Below are positions 43,224-51,500 of a stretch of DNA of 64,000 nt, piece after piece. The notes beneath the pieces are model-generated. The model did not search any database, had not been told where the DNA came from, and saw nothing but the letters and a program-made list of their open reading frames with translations. Each line of letters starts with the position of its first letter. The stretch's first letter is position 1. Location of the stretch: positions 1 to 64,000 of the forward strand of contig NZ_WGNY01000012.1 in the NCBI RefSeq assembly GCF_016124325.1, written 5' to 3'. The position numbers were made by a program, and so were the translations under genes. The DNA comes from Phenylobacterium sp. (GTDB lineage Bacteria > Pseudomonadota > Alphaproteobacteria > Caulobacterales > Caulobacteraceae).

Positions 43224-44432
43224 ATGCGGCGCGCTGCGCCGCAGGAGACCTTGGTTCTGAACGGATCTTTCCAACGCTGGTTCCGCCCGAGATGGGCGAA
43301 GGCCGGGGCCGTCGTGGCCCTTGCCGTGCTGGCGGCCGGCCCGGCGTGTGCGCCGTCCGGCGGCGGGCTGGCGCGCGAGACGATCCGGTTGGCCGCGCGT
43401 GACCTCACCGACGCCAGCCTGCGGCGGCTGGCGGCCGGCATGGACCCGGCGATGCGGGCGCTGGCGCTGCGCCACGATCCGGGGCTGCGGCGCGTGGACT
43501 TCTGGTCGCGGCCCACGGGATGGGGCCGGCTCGACATCGACAAGACCCCGAGCCTCGGCTTCGGTGCGGACGACGCGGCCACCGCCGAGGCGCTGAACGC
43601 CCTGCGCCCGGTGTCCGACCTGCCGATCCGCCCCATGCGGCCGTTCGTGCTGCACGCCTCCGGCGAGGACCGCGCCCGCGCCGTCGAGTGCCTGACCCAG
43701 GCCGTCTACTACGAGGCCGCCCGTGAGCCGGAGGTGGGGCAGGAGGCGGTGGCCCAGGTGGTGCTGAACCGCATGCGCCACCCGGCCTATCCGAAGTCGA
43801 TCTGCGGCGTGGTCTACCAGGGCGCGGCCCGGGCGACGGGCTGCCAGTTCACCTTCACCTGCGACGGCTCGCTGGCGCGGGCCCCGCAAGCGGCGCTGTG
43901 GCGGCGGGCCCGCCAGGTGGCCGAGCGCGCGCTCGATGGCCACGTCGACCGGCAGGTGGGATCGGCCACGCACTATCACGCCGACTACGTCGCGCCGTAC
44001 TGGGCGCCGACGCTGGTCAAGATGGCCCAGGTGGGCCAGCACATCTTCTACCGCTGGACGGGTCCCTGGGGCGAACCGGCCGCCTTCACCGGCCGCTACG
44101 CCGGCCGCGAGGCCGAGCTGACGCCGGCGATCCTGGGCGGCGTGGACGCCCGCACCCAGGGCCTGCTCGCGCCCGAGGACCAGCAGATCCCGGCCCGGCG
44201 CACCATCACCCTGGCGGTCGCGGGTGAGGTGCGGACCTACGAGGTCGCCGATCCCACCGCCGCGGACGGCGTGCGGACGCGGGTGGCCGGGGCGCTCACG
44301 CCGTCGCGCCGCCAGCCGACGGCGGACGAGATTCGCCGGATCAACGCCAGCCTGGCGGATGTGGAGCGTTCGCTGGACGCCCCGGCCGCGGGGGCTCCGG
44401 CGCCCACGGTCCAGGCCGCGCCCGGCGACTGA
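43224..44432 (+). CDS. Cell wall hydrolase, SleB type (Hydrolase_2)
   Basis: A 402-residue paralogue of 31998-33074. A hydrophobic N-terminal segment ends in VLAAGPACAPSGGG, so it may be a lipoprotein or membrane-anchored protein. The SleB domain (about 150-285) has VYYEAAREPEVGQEAVAQVVLNRMRHP-type residues with the catalytic Glu, ICGVVYQGA and CQFTFTCDGS. Conserved in both paralogues is GSATHYHADYVAP-like/ATHFHT. It is divergent from the hybrid kinase (151-base gap). Confidence 0.87.
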   Translation: MRRAAPQETLVLNGSFQRWFRPRWAKAGAVVALAVLAAGPACAPSGGGLARETIRLAARDLTDASLRRLAAGMDPAMRALALRHDPGLRRVDFWSRPTGWGRLDIDKTPSLGFGADDAATAEALNALRPVSDLPIRPMRPFVLHASGEDRARAVECLTQAVYYEAAREPEVGQEAVAQVVLNRMRHPAYPKSICGVVYQGAARATGCQFTFTCDGSLARAPQAALWRRARQVAERALDGHVDRQVGSATHYHADYVAPYWAPTLVKMAQVGQHIFYRWTGPWGEPAAFTGRYAGREAELTPAILGGVDARTQGLLAPEDQQIPARRTITLAVAGEVRTYEVADPTAADGVRTRVAGALTPSRRQPTADEIRRINASLADVERSLDAPAAGAPAPTVQAAPGD

Positions 44433-44434
44433 CC

Positions 44435-44920
44435 TCAGCCCGAGAAGGCGTCGGGGTAGGCGACGCTGAGCGGCGCGTCGAACGCGCCCGGCTCCAGTGC
44501 GATCGCCATGAACGCCGGGCTGCCGGAATAGGGCGCGCGCACCTGGCCCGCCGTCTCCGCCGAGAAGCCGAAGCGCGGATAGTAGGCTTCGTGGCCCAGC
44601 ACCAGCACGCCGTGGGCGCCGAACTCCTTGGCGTTCTCCAGGCCGGCGCGCACCAGGGCCGAGCCGACGCCGCCGCGCTGCAGGCCCGGACGCACCGCCA
44701 TGGGGGCCAGGGCGGCGAACAGGTGCTCGCGGTCGGCCCACAGGCGGCTGAACAGGATATGGCCGCCCACCTCGCCGTCGGCCTCCGAGACCAGTTCGAA
44801 CAGCACGTCCCCAGCCTCGCGCAGGCGTTCGATCAGCCGGGCCTCGTCGTCGCGGGCGAAGGCGGCGCGGTTGACCTCGGCGATGGCCGGACGGTCGCCG
44901 GAGCGGGCGTAGCGGATCAC
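44435..44920 (-). CDS. GNAT-family N-acetyltransferase (YhbS-like)
   Basis: A 161-residue acetyltransferase. The acetyl-CoA site VRPGLQRGGVGSALVRAGLENAK (about 77-99) and the following VLGHEAYYPRFGFS (about 108-121) fit the YhbS-type putative acetyltransferases. Substrate unknown. It ends 2 bases from the stop of the convergent SleB gene and lies 10 bases downstream of trxB on the same strand, so may be read through from it. Confidence 0.86.
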   Translation of the reverse strand: MIRYARSGDRPAIAEVNRAAFARDDEARLIERLREAGDVLFELVSEADGEVGGHILFSRLWADREHLFAALAPMAVRPGLQRGGVGSALVRAGLENAKEFGAHGVLVLGHEAYYPRFGFSAETAGQVRAPYSGSPAFMAIALEPGAFDAPLSVAYPDAFSG

Positions 44921-44930
44921 GCCCGGCGCC

Positions 44931-45932
44931 TCACCAGGCGCCGATCTTCTGCGCCTCTTCGTGGGCGATCGGGTGATGGGCCTTCTTGTGATCCTCTTCG
45001 GCGAGGAAGCGCACCGCCTCCAGCGCGGCCATGCAGCCCATGCCCGCGGCCGTGACGGCCTGGCGGTAGACGTCGTCGGTGACGTCGCCGGCGGCGTAGA
45101 CGCCTTCGATGGCCGTCGAGGCCGTGCCCGGCTTGACCTTCAGATAGCCGCTCGCGTCCATCTCGAGCTGGCCCTGGAAGAGCTGGGAGGCCGGCGCGTG
45201 GCCGATGGCGATGAAGACGCCGTCGCAGGGCAGCGTCTGGGTGGCGCCGGTCTTGACGTTCTTCAGGCGAACGCCGGTGACCCCCATCGGATCGGTTTCG
45301 CCGACCACCTCGTCGATGGCGTGGTCCCAGACCACGACGACCTTGGGATGGTTGAACAGCCGCTCCTGCAGGATCTTCTCGGCGCGGAACTCGTCACGGC
45401 GATGCACGATCGTGACCCGTTCGGCGAAGTTGGTGAGGAACAGCGCCTCCTCGACGGCGGTGTTGCCGCCGCCGACCACGACCACCTGCTTGCCGCGGTA
45501 GAAGAAGCCGTCGCAGGTGGCGCAGGCCGAGACGCCGAAGCCCTGGAACTTCTGCTCGGTCTCCAGGCCCAGCCACTTGGCCTGGGCGCCGGTGGCGATG
45601 ATCAGGGTCTCCGCCAGCCACACCTGGCCGCTGTCGGTCTCCAGCCGGAACGGGCGCTGGCTGAGATCGGCCTTGGTCACGATGTCGTTGACGATCTCCG
45701 TCCCCACGTGCTCGGCCTGGGCCTGCATCTGCTCCATCAGCCAGGGGCCCTGGATCACGTCGGCGAAGCCCGGATAGTTCTCCACGTCGGTGGTGATGGT
45801 GAGCTGGCCGCCGGGCTGGATGCCCTGGATCAGCACCGGCTTCAGCAGGGCGCGGGCGGCGTAGACGGCGGCGGTGTAGCCGGCGGGGCCGGAGCCCACG
45901 ATCAGGCAGCGGACGTTTCTAGGGTCGGACAT
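44931..45932 (-). CDS. trxB: Thioredoxin-disulfide reductase
   Basis: NADPH-dependent reductase for thioredoxin. The 333-residue product has the FAD motif VGSGPAGYTAA (about 12-22), the redox-active CATC at 137-140, the NADPH motif GGGNTAVEEA, and the C-terminal GVYAAGDVTDDVYRQAVTAAGMG. Length and motif order are those of low-molecular-weight TrxB. Confidence 0.96.
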   Translation of the reverse strand: MSDPRNVRCLIVGSGPAGYTAAVYAARALLKPVLIQGIQPGGQLTITTDVENYPGFADVIQGPWLMEQMQAQAEHVGTEIVNDIVTKADLSQRPFRLETDSGQVWLAETLIIATGAQAKWLGLETEQKFQGFGVSACATCDGFFYRGKQVVVVGGGNTAVEEALFLTNFAERVTIVHRRDEFRAEKILQERLFNHPKVVVVWDHAIDEVVGETDPMGVTGVRLKNVKTGATQTLPCDGVFIAIGHAPASQLFQGQLEMDASGYLKVKPGTASTAIEGVYAAGDVTDDVYRQAVTAAGMGCMAALEAVRFLAEEDHKKAHHPIAHEEAQKIGAW

Positions 45933-46028
45933 GGCCCCAATGTAGTGACGATTCCGGTTCCGCGCGACGGCGCCGAGGGAACGAACCGCCTGCTTGGCCG
46001 TAGATGCCGATATCGCATGGAGGCGCCG

Positions 46029-46235
46029 ATGAGCGATCAGGTGAAGACGGCCGGCACGGCCGCGTTGGTGGGGGCCGCCGCGGGCGCGGGTCTCGCGCTC
46101 GGATTCGGTCTCAGGCTGTTCTCGGCCTTGGCCATGGCGGCGTTGGGAACCGGCCTCGCGCTGGGCATGCTGACGGCCGTCGACAACGACAAGTCCGAGC
46201 CGGAACAGGGCGATCTGCCGCTGGATCTTGCTTAA
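46029..46235 (+). CDS. Small membrane protein
   Basis: A 68-residue protein with two Gly/Ala-rich hydrophobic segments (about 9-27 and 31-50) and an acidic C-terminus DNDKSEPEQGDLP. The ATG at 46029 has GGAGGCG about 6 bases upstream. The upstream ATG at 46017 would add four residues. No family recognised. It diverges from trxB. Confidence 0.6.
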   Translation: MSDQVKTAGTAALVGAAAGAGLALGFGLRLFSALAMAALGTGLALGMLTAVDNDKSEPEQGDLPLDLA

Positions 46236-46271
46236 CGCGCGTTTCAGCCGACCGGGCTAGACTGGCGGCCA

Positions 46272-47327
46272 ATGAGCGCGTCGCCCGAGATCGAGATCGC
46301 CGGCCGCAAGGTCGGAGCCGCACACGAGCCGTTCGTGATCTGCGAGCTGTCGGGCAACCACAACGGCAGCCTGGAGCGCGCGCTTTCGATGATCGACGCG
46401 GCCGCCGCCACCGGCTGCGACGCCATCAAGATCCAGACCTACACCGCCGACACCATCACCATGGACGTCGACCGGCCCGAGTTCAAAATCCACGGCGGGT
46501 TGTGGGACGGACGCAGCCTCTACGAGCTCTATCAGGAAGCCCAGACGCCCTACGAATGGCACGCGGCCCTGTTCGAGCGGGCGCGGAAGCGCGGGGTGAT
46601 CCTGTTCTCCAGCCCCTTCGACGAGACGGCGGTCGACCTGCTGGACGGACTGGGCGCGCCGGCCTTCAAGATCGCCTCGTTCGAGGCGGTCGACCTGCCG
46701 CTGATCCGCTACGCCGCGGCCAAGGGCAAGCCGCTGATCATCTCGACCGGCATGGCCAACCTGGCCGAGATCGAGGCCGCCCGCGACGCCGCGCTCTCGG
46801 CCGGCGCCCCGGGCGTGGTGCTGCTGCATTGCGTGTCGAGCTATCCGGCGGTGACCGAGGACGCCAACGTCCGCACCGTGGCCGACATGGCCGGGCGCTT
46901 CGACTGTCCGGTCGGGCTTTCGGACCACACCATGGGGACGGCCGCGTCGGTCGCGGCGATCGCCCTGGGCGCCAGCGTGATCGAAAAGCACTTCACCCTG
47001 GCCCGCGCCGACGGCGGGCCGGATTCGGCCTTCAGCCTGGAGCCGGCGGAATTCCAGGCCCTGGTGCGCGACTGCAAGGACGCCTGGAAGGCGCTGGGCC
47101 GCGCGCACTACGACCTGCTGGGCTCGGAACGCGCCAACGCCCAGTTCCGGCGTTCGCTCTATGTGGCCGCCGACGTGAAGGCGGGCGAGGCGATCACCCG
47201 CGCCAACATCCGCTCCATCCGGCCGGGCGACGGCCTGGCCCCGGCCCACCTCGACGAGGTGCTGGGCCGCAAGGCCGCGCGGGACCTCGCCCGGGGCGAG
47301 CCGCTCGCCTGGGACATGCTGGCCTAG
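46272..47327 (+). CDS. pseI: Pseudaminic acid synthase PseI
   Basis: A 351-residue sialic-acid-synthase-like enzyme that joins phosphoenolpyruvate and a 6-deoxy-AltdiNAc sugar to make pseudaminic acid, used to glycosylate flagellin. It has the NeuB barrel with CELSGNHNGS (about 25-34), KIQTYTADTITMD (about 58-70), the PseI-type FKIHGGLWDGRSLYELY segment, VGLSDHTMG, and a C-terminal SAF antifreeze-like domain (about 285-350). The FKIHGGLWDG segment favours PseI over NeuB. pseG is 3 kb away; with the flagellar genes this suggests glycosylated flagellins. Confidence 0.86.
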   Translation: MSASPEIEIAGRKVGAAHEPFVICELSGNHNGSLERALSMIDAAAATGCDAIKIQTYTADTITMDVDRPEFKIHGGLWDGRSLYELYQEAQTPYEWHAALFERARKRGVILFSSPFDETAVDLLDGLGAPAFKIASFEAVDLPLIRYAAAKGKPLIISTGMANLAEIEAARDAALSAGAPGVVLLHCVSSYPAVTEDANVRTVADMAGRFDCPVGLSDHTMGTAASVAAIALGASVIEKHFTLARADGGPDSAFSLEPAEFQALVRDCKDAWKALGRAHYDLLGSERANAQFRRSLYVAADVKAGEAITRANIRSIRPGDGLAPAHLDEVLGRKAARDLARGEPLAWDMLA

Positions 47328-47386
47328 GGGTACGAGCCCCGACGCAGGCGACATCGCGCGCGTCGCCGTGGCGCAGGCCCGGATTA

Positions 47387-47409
47387 TTTGTTATCGGTGG
47401 TTTGTTATC
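47387..47409 (+). repeat. Direct repeat upstream of the flavin monooxygenase
   Basis: TTTGTTATC occurs twice, at 47387-47395 and 47401-47409, 14 bases apart. It is the AT-richest part of the 167-base gap before 47495 and could be a tandem regulator site. No regulator gene is adjacent. Confidence 0.4.
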
Positions 47410-47494
47410 AATGTTCACTTAGGCTTGATTTCCGTCAATGTGGCGTGGTCCCAGCAGCGGAAACTCGCGGCCGAGATAAGAACGGGAGGGTTCC

Positions 47495-49021
47495 GTGAAC
47501 GCGACGGTCCAATCGGCGAGACAGGCCGGCAGTGAGCATTTCGACGTCCTCGTCGTCGGCGCCGGCATTTCGGGCGTCGGCGCCGCCTATCACCTGACGC
47601 AGCAATGCCCCGACAAGAGCTTCGTCGTCCTTGAGACGCTGGAGAGCTTCGGCGGCACGTGGCTCACCCACAAATATCCGGGCATCCGCTCGGACAGCGA
47701 CCTCTACACCTTCGGCTATCGCTTCAAGCCGTGGGTGGGGCCGCCGATCGCGACGGCCGACGAAATCCTCAAGTACATGGGCGAGGTGATCGAGGAGAAC
47801 GATCTCTCCCGCCACATCCGCTACCGCCACCGCATCTCCGGCGCCACATGGTCCAGCCGGGACAACCTCTGGACCATCGAGGTCGAGCGCCTCGACACCG
47901 GCGAGTACCTGACGTTCACGGCGAACTTCCTCTGGATGTGCCAGGGCTACTACCGGCAATCCAAGGGCTACACGCCGGAATGGCCCGGCATGGCCGACTA
48001 CAAGGGCAGGATCGTTCATCCGCAGACCTGGCCCGACGACCTGGAGCTGAAGGGCAAGCAGGTGCTCGTCATCGGCTCGGGCGCCACGGCGGCCACGCTG
48101 ATCCCGAACATCGCCGACCAGTGCGCGCACGTGACCATGCTGCAGCGCTCGCCGACCTATTTCATCCCGGGGCGCAACGCCAACGAGCTGGCCGACACGC
48201 TGCGAGAGCTGAAGATCGACGAGACCTGGATCCACGAGATCGTGCGCCGCAAGATCCTGCACGATCAGGACGCCTTCACGCATCGCGCCGTGGAGGAGCC
48301 CGAGGCGGTGAAGCAGGAACTGCTGGCCGGCGTCAGCGCCTTCGTCGGTCCGGAGGTCGTCGAGAAGCATTTCACGCCGAGCTACCGCCCCTGGCGGCAG
48401 CGCATCGCTTTCGTGCCGGACGGCGACATCTTCCAGGCCGTGAAGGCGGGCAAGGCCTCTGTGGTCACCGACGAGATCGAGCGCTTCACCGAGACGGGCG
48501 TCCTGCTCAAGTCGGGCGAGACGATCGACGCCGACGTGATCATCAGCGCGACCGGGTTCAACCTGAACATCCTGGGCGACATCCCCTTCGTGATCGACGG
48601 CAAGGCGCTGAACTTCGCCGACACCGTGACCTACCGGGGCATGATGTTCACTGGCGTGCCGAACATGGTCTGGGTGTTCGGCTACTTCCGGGCGAGCTGG
48701 ACGCTGCGGGCCGACCTCGTCGCCGATTTCGTCTGCCGGATGCTCCAGCACATGGACGCCAAGGGGGCGAAGAAGGTGACGGTGGCCCTGCGGCCCGAAG
48801 ACGCCGACATGCCGCTCTCGTCGTGGATCGACCCCGAGAATTTCAACCCGGGCTACCTGATGCGCAGCATGCACCTGCTGCCCAAGCGGGGCGACAAGCC
48901 CGAGTGGCAGCACAGCCAGGACTACTGGCGCGAGAAGGACGAGCTTCCGCTCATCGATCTCGACGACGCGGCCTTCGTGTACCAGGGCGCCGCCGCGTCG
49001 GCGCGGCCCGCCGCGGCCTAG
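47495..49021 (+). CDS. Flavin-containing monooxygenase (Baeyer-Villiger-like)
   Basis: A 508-residue class B flavoprotein monooxygenase. The FAD motif is VGAGISGVGAA (about 22-32). The NADPH motif is GSGATAATLI. The BVMO fingerprint F-x-G-x-x-x-H-x-x-x-W-P appears as YKGRIVHPQTWP, with Tyr in place of Phe. HKYPGIRSDSD is the flavin-proximal loop. GTG start with GGGAGGG upstream. Substrate unknown; similar enzymes oxidise ketones or aldehydes. It lies beside pseI but nothing shows a shared role. Confidence 0.88.
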   Translation: MNATVQSARQAGSEHFDVLVVGAGISGVGAAYHLTQQCPDKSFVVLETLESFGGTWLTHKYPGIRSDSDLYTFGYRFKPWVGPPIATADEILKYMGEVIEENDLSRHIRYRHRISGATWSSRDNLWTIEVERLDTGEYLTFTANFLWMCQGYYRQSKGYTPEWPGMADYKGRIVHPQTWPDDLELKGKQVLVIGSGATAATLIPNIADQCAHVTMLQRSPTYFIPGRNANELADTLRELKIDETWIHEIVRRKILHDQDAFTHRAVEEPEAVKQELLAGVSAFVGPEVVEKHFTPSYRPWRQRIAFVPDGDIFQAVKAGKASVVTDEIERFTETGVLLKSGETIDADVIISATGFNLNILGDIPFVIDGKALNFADTVTYRGMMFTGVPNMVWVFGYFRASWTLRADLVADFVCRMLQHMDAKGAKKVTVALRPEDADMPLSSWIDPENFNPGYLMRSMHLLPKRGDKPEWQHSQDYWREKDELPLIDLDDAAFVYQGAAASARPAAA

Positions 49022-49031
49022 GAATCGCGGA

Positions 49032-50279
49032 TCAGGCGGCGGACGCCCGGACGTTCGCCGCCAGGACCGCGCCGAGTTCGCCCGCCAGGTGGCGGAAGCG
49101 CTCGGTCGGCGCGCCATGCTCCCAGCCGTTGGACACGGCGCCGGCGCCGAACCTCTGGCCGAACTCCCCGCGCAGCTGGGCGAGTGCGGCGACCGCCTCC
49201 ACGGTCTGGTAGGTCCACCGGGGCTTGACCGACGAGCACAGCAGCTCGCCGAGCGCGAGGTCGCCCTCGAAGCCGCTGACCAGTCGGTGGACCTCGTAGC
49301 GAAGGTCGGTGGGGTCGGCCTCCTTCGCGCATTCGGCCGTCAGCAGCGTGCGGCCTGCGCTCTCGTAGAGGCAAACGCGGAAGCAGACGCCGTCGGCCGT
49401 GAAGTTGTTGACGCGGAAGGGGCGCGGCCCCGTCCAGCGGGCGGCGAAGACGTAGGCGGCGTGGCTGGTCTCGAGCAGGCGCGGCACGGGCCGGTCGAAC
49501 ATCCTGAACAGCGGCGCCGGATTGGCGGCCCACACCAGGACATCGCCGGGCCGGTGCTCCACGAGCGCCTGGCGCGGAGCCACGAAGCTGCTTTCCTGGA
49601 TCCGCACGCCGATCTGGCGCAGTGCGCGATGACACCGGCGGAAGAGCGCGCCGAAGCCGCCCGCCGGCTCGCCCGCCGCATCCATATCGTCGTGCGCCCA
49701 CGGATTCTGGGCCATGGCGAAGAAGGCGTCGATCCGCGGGTTGCTTCGCCGCGCCGCGGCGAAGCTGGCCGCATCGGCGTCGAGGGGCAATATCCGGGCG
49801 ACGCCCAACGACGCGGCGGCGTTGGCGTGAGCCTCGGTCGAACCGGGCCCCAGCCGCCAGCGCACATAGCGTGCGAGGGGTTCGCGCAGCTCGGCCGGGA
49901 AGGCGATGATCCGGCCCGCGAGGCTCGGCCCCTGGGGTTGGTCGACCGCGATCTGGGCGCACGGCAGGGCCGGGCCGTCGAAGCCGGGGGTGTAGCGGGG
50001 CGGCCCCGCGTCGGAAGGACTGACCGATCCGACCCGGTTCTCGACCTCGTCGAAGGCGACGCCGTGGGCTTCCAGGCGCTGGCGGACGGGGTCGTCCTTC
50101 GGCCCGAAGGGAATGAAGCGCTCGCGCAGTTCGACGCCGTGACGTTCGGTGGGCAGGGCGCTGCCGCCGAGCTGTTCGAAGCGCTCGTGGAGTTCGATGT
50201 CGCGCGCGCCGAGCCGATGCGCCTCGAAGGCGGCGAGGACGCCGCTGAGGCCCCCGCCGATGATCCTGACCCGGCTCAT
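49032..50279 (-). CDS. NAD(P)/FAD-binding protein of unassigned role
   Basis: A 415-residue protein with an N-terminal dinucleotide motif IIGGGLSGVLAAFEAHRLGA (about 6-25) and E-x-FEQLGGSALP, followed by large substrate-domain residues with a possible flavin segment near the C-terminus. The overall shape recalls UDP-galactopyranose mutase or amine-oxidase-like flavoproteins, but the active-site motifs of neither are clear. It lies 119 bases downstream of pseG on the same strand, so it may take part in nonulosonate or other surface-sugar metabolism. Inference only. Confidence 0.6.
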   Translation of the reverse strand: MSRVRIIGGGLSGVLAAFEAHRLGARDIELHERFEQLGGSALPTERHGVELRERFIPFGPKDDPVRQRLEAHGVAFDEVENRVGSVSPSDAGPPRYTPGFDGPALPCAQIAVDQPQGPSLAGRIIAFPAELREPLARYVRWRLGPGSTEAHANAAASLGVARILPLDADAASFAAARRSNPRIDAFFAMAQNPWAHDDMDAAGEPAGGFGALFRRCHRALRQIGVRIQESSFVAPRQALVEHRPGDVLVWAANPAPLFRMFDRPVPRLLETSHAAYVFAARWTGPRPFRVNNFTADGVCFRVCLYESAGRTLLTAECAKEADPTDLRYEVHRLVSGFEGDLALGELLCSSVKPRWTYQTVEAVAALAQLRGEFGQRFGAGAVSNGWEHGAPTERFRHLAGELGAVLAANVRASAA

Positions 50280-50398
50280 GCCACCCGCTCCAGGCGGGGG
50301 GTTCGTGAGGGCCGGCTTCTGCCTAGGTTGTCGATCGACGCGCCCATGCCGGAGCTTTGCCAGACGGGTGCGAATACGGGGTTAAGAGCGCGGTTCCG

Positions 50399-51421
50399 TC
50401 AGGCTTCGCGGCCCGCGATCAGCTTGAGGAAGGCCTCGGCGGTGCGAGCGGCGCCCTCGCCATCGCAGACCTCGGCGCTGGCGCGCGACAGGTCGGCCCG
50501 CAGGTCCCCGTCGCGCAACAGGCGCGACAGCGCGCGATCGAACGCCGCGTCGAATTCGGGCTCGTCGATGTCGACGACCAGCGCCACGCCGCGCTCGGCG
50601 AGCGTGCGCGCCGCCGGCCGCTGATTGTCGGCCAGCGCGACCAGAAGCGACGGCAGCCCCAGCACGCAACGCTCCCAGGTCGACGATCCCGGCGCGCCCA
50701 CGGCGATGTCGGCGTCCGCGGTGAGGGCGGCCATGTCGGGCGTGTCGACGTGCAGCGAGATCCGCTCGTCGCGCCGCGCGACCCGGGCGAGCCCCGCGAG
50801 GCTGGCGGCGCCGGCGCCCAGGACGATGTCGAGCGCCACGTCCTGGATCCTCGGCCGCATGCGCTCCACGATCCGCGCCGTGATCCCGCCCACGTCGGTC
50901 AGGCCCATGGCGACGAGGATGCGACGCACAGGTCCGCCCCGGTGGGCTAGCGTGGCCGCCCGCAGGGCGGCGAATTCCGGCCGGATCGGCGCGAACTGGG
51001 GGCCGAGCAGCAGCCGCGCCGTCTCCGGCGCCAGGCCCAGGTAGTCCTCCGCCCTGCGGGCGGGGCCGGAGTCGAGCACGATGTCGCCGCCGATCGCCCG
51101 GTCGGCCAGGTCGTCGATCACCAGTGTCGGGCAGCCCTTGGCCACGGCGGAATGGTCGGGCTCGGACAGGCCGTAGTGATCGAAGACAATGGCGTCGAAC
51201 GCCTCGCGGGCGGCGGCGGCGGTCGGATCGGCGGCGACGCGGCGCGCCATGTCCGGCGCGAAGGCGTCCAGGATCTCGGCCGTGGCGGGGGGCCCGGCGA
51301 ACCCGCACTGCGCGCCCTGGGCCTGGAGCGCGCGGGCGAGGGTGAGCGAACGCATGACGTGACCGCCCCCGACCTCGGGGCCGGCGTCGACGACGAAGAG
51401 GATGCGCGGACCGGTCACCAC
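50399..51421 (-). CDS. pseG: Pseudaminic acid pathway hydrolase PseG
   Basis: A 340-residue GT-B-fold hydrolase that removes UDP from UDP-2,4-diacetamido-trideoxy-altropyranose, the step before PseI. VGGGHVMRSLTLARAL (about 17-32) has the Gly-rich loop and catalytic His; DHYGLSEPDH and VVGAPGSSTWERC-like GAPGSSTWERCVLGLPSL (near 245-262) are the UDP-binding part. A GTG start is used. With pseI at 46272 this marks pseudaminic acid synthesis. Confidence 0.85.
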   Translation of the reverse strand: MVTGPRILFVVDAGPEVGGGHVMRSLTLARALQAQGAQCGFAGPPATAEILDAFAPDMARRVAADPTAAAAREAFDAIVFDHYGLSEPDHSAVAKGCPTLVIDDLADRAIGGDIVLDSGPARRAEDYLGLAPETARLLLGPQFAPIRPEFAALRAATLAHRGGPVRRILVAMGLTDVGGITARIVERMRPRIQDVALDIVLGAGAASLAGLARVARRDERISLHVDTPDMAALTADADIAVGAPGSSTWERCVLGLPSLLVALADNQRPAARTLAERGVALVVDIDEPEFDAAFDRALSRLLRDGDLRADLSRASAEVCDGEGAARTAEAFLKLIAGREA

Positions 51422-51444
51422 ACCCGCAATGCGCCGATGCGCGC

Positions 51445-51477
51445 CAAAAGCAAAGGGCCGCCCCGAAGGGCGGCCCC
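51445..51477 (-). terminator. Rho-independent terminator of the RTX gene
   Basis: On the minus strand, a 9-bp stem (GGGCCGCCC with GGGCGGCCC) with a TTCG loop is followed by CTTTGCTTTT. It lies 24 bases after the RTX protein stop and upstream of pseG, isolating the two. Confidence 0.85.
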
Positions 51478-51500
51478 GCGTCTCGAGAAGGAACTCGACC

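Noticed and set aside
40857..44741. A 1294-codon minus-strand frame spanning from nadA to the GNAT gene
   Set aside because: The sequence reads Arg/Pro/Gly-rich with no domain. It is out of frame with nadA and the hybrid kinase on the same strand and opposite to the SleB gene.
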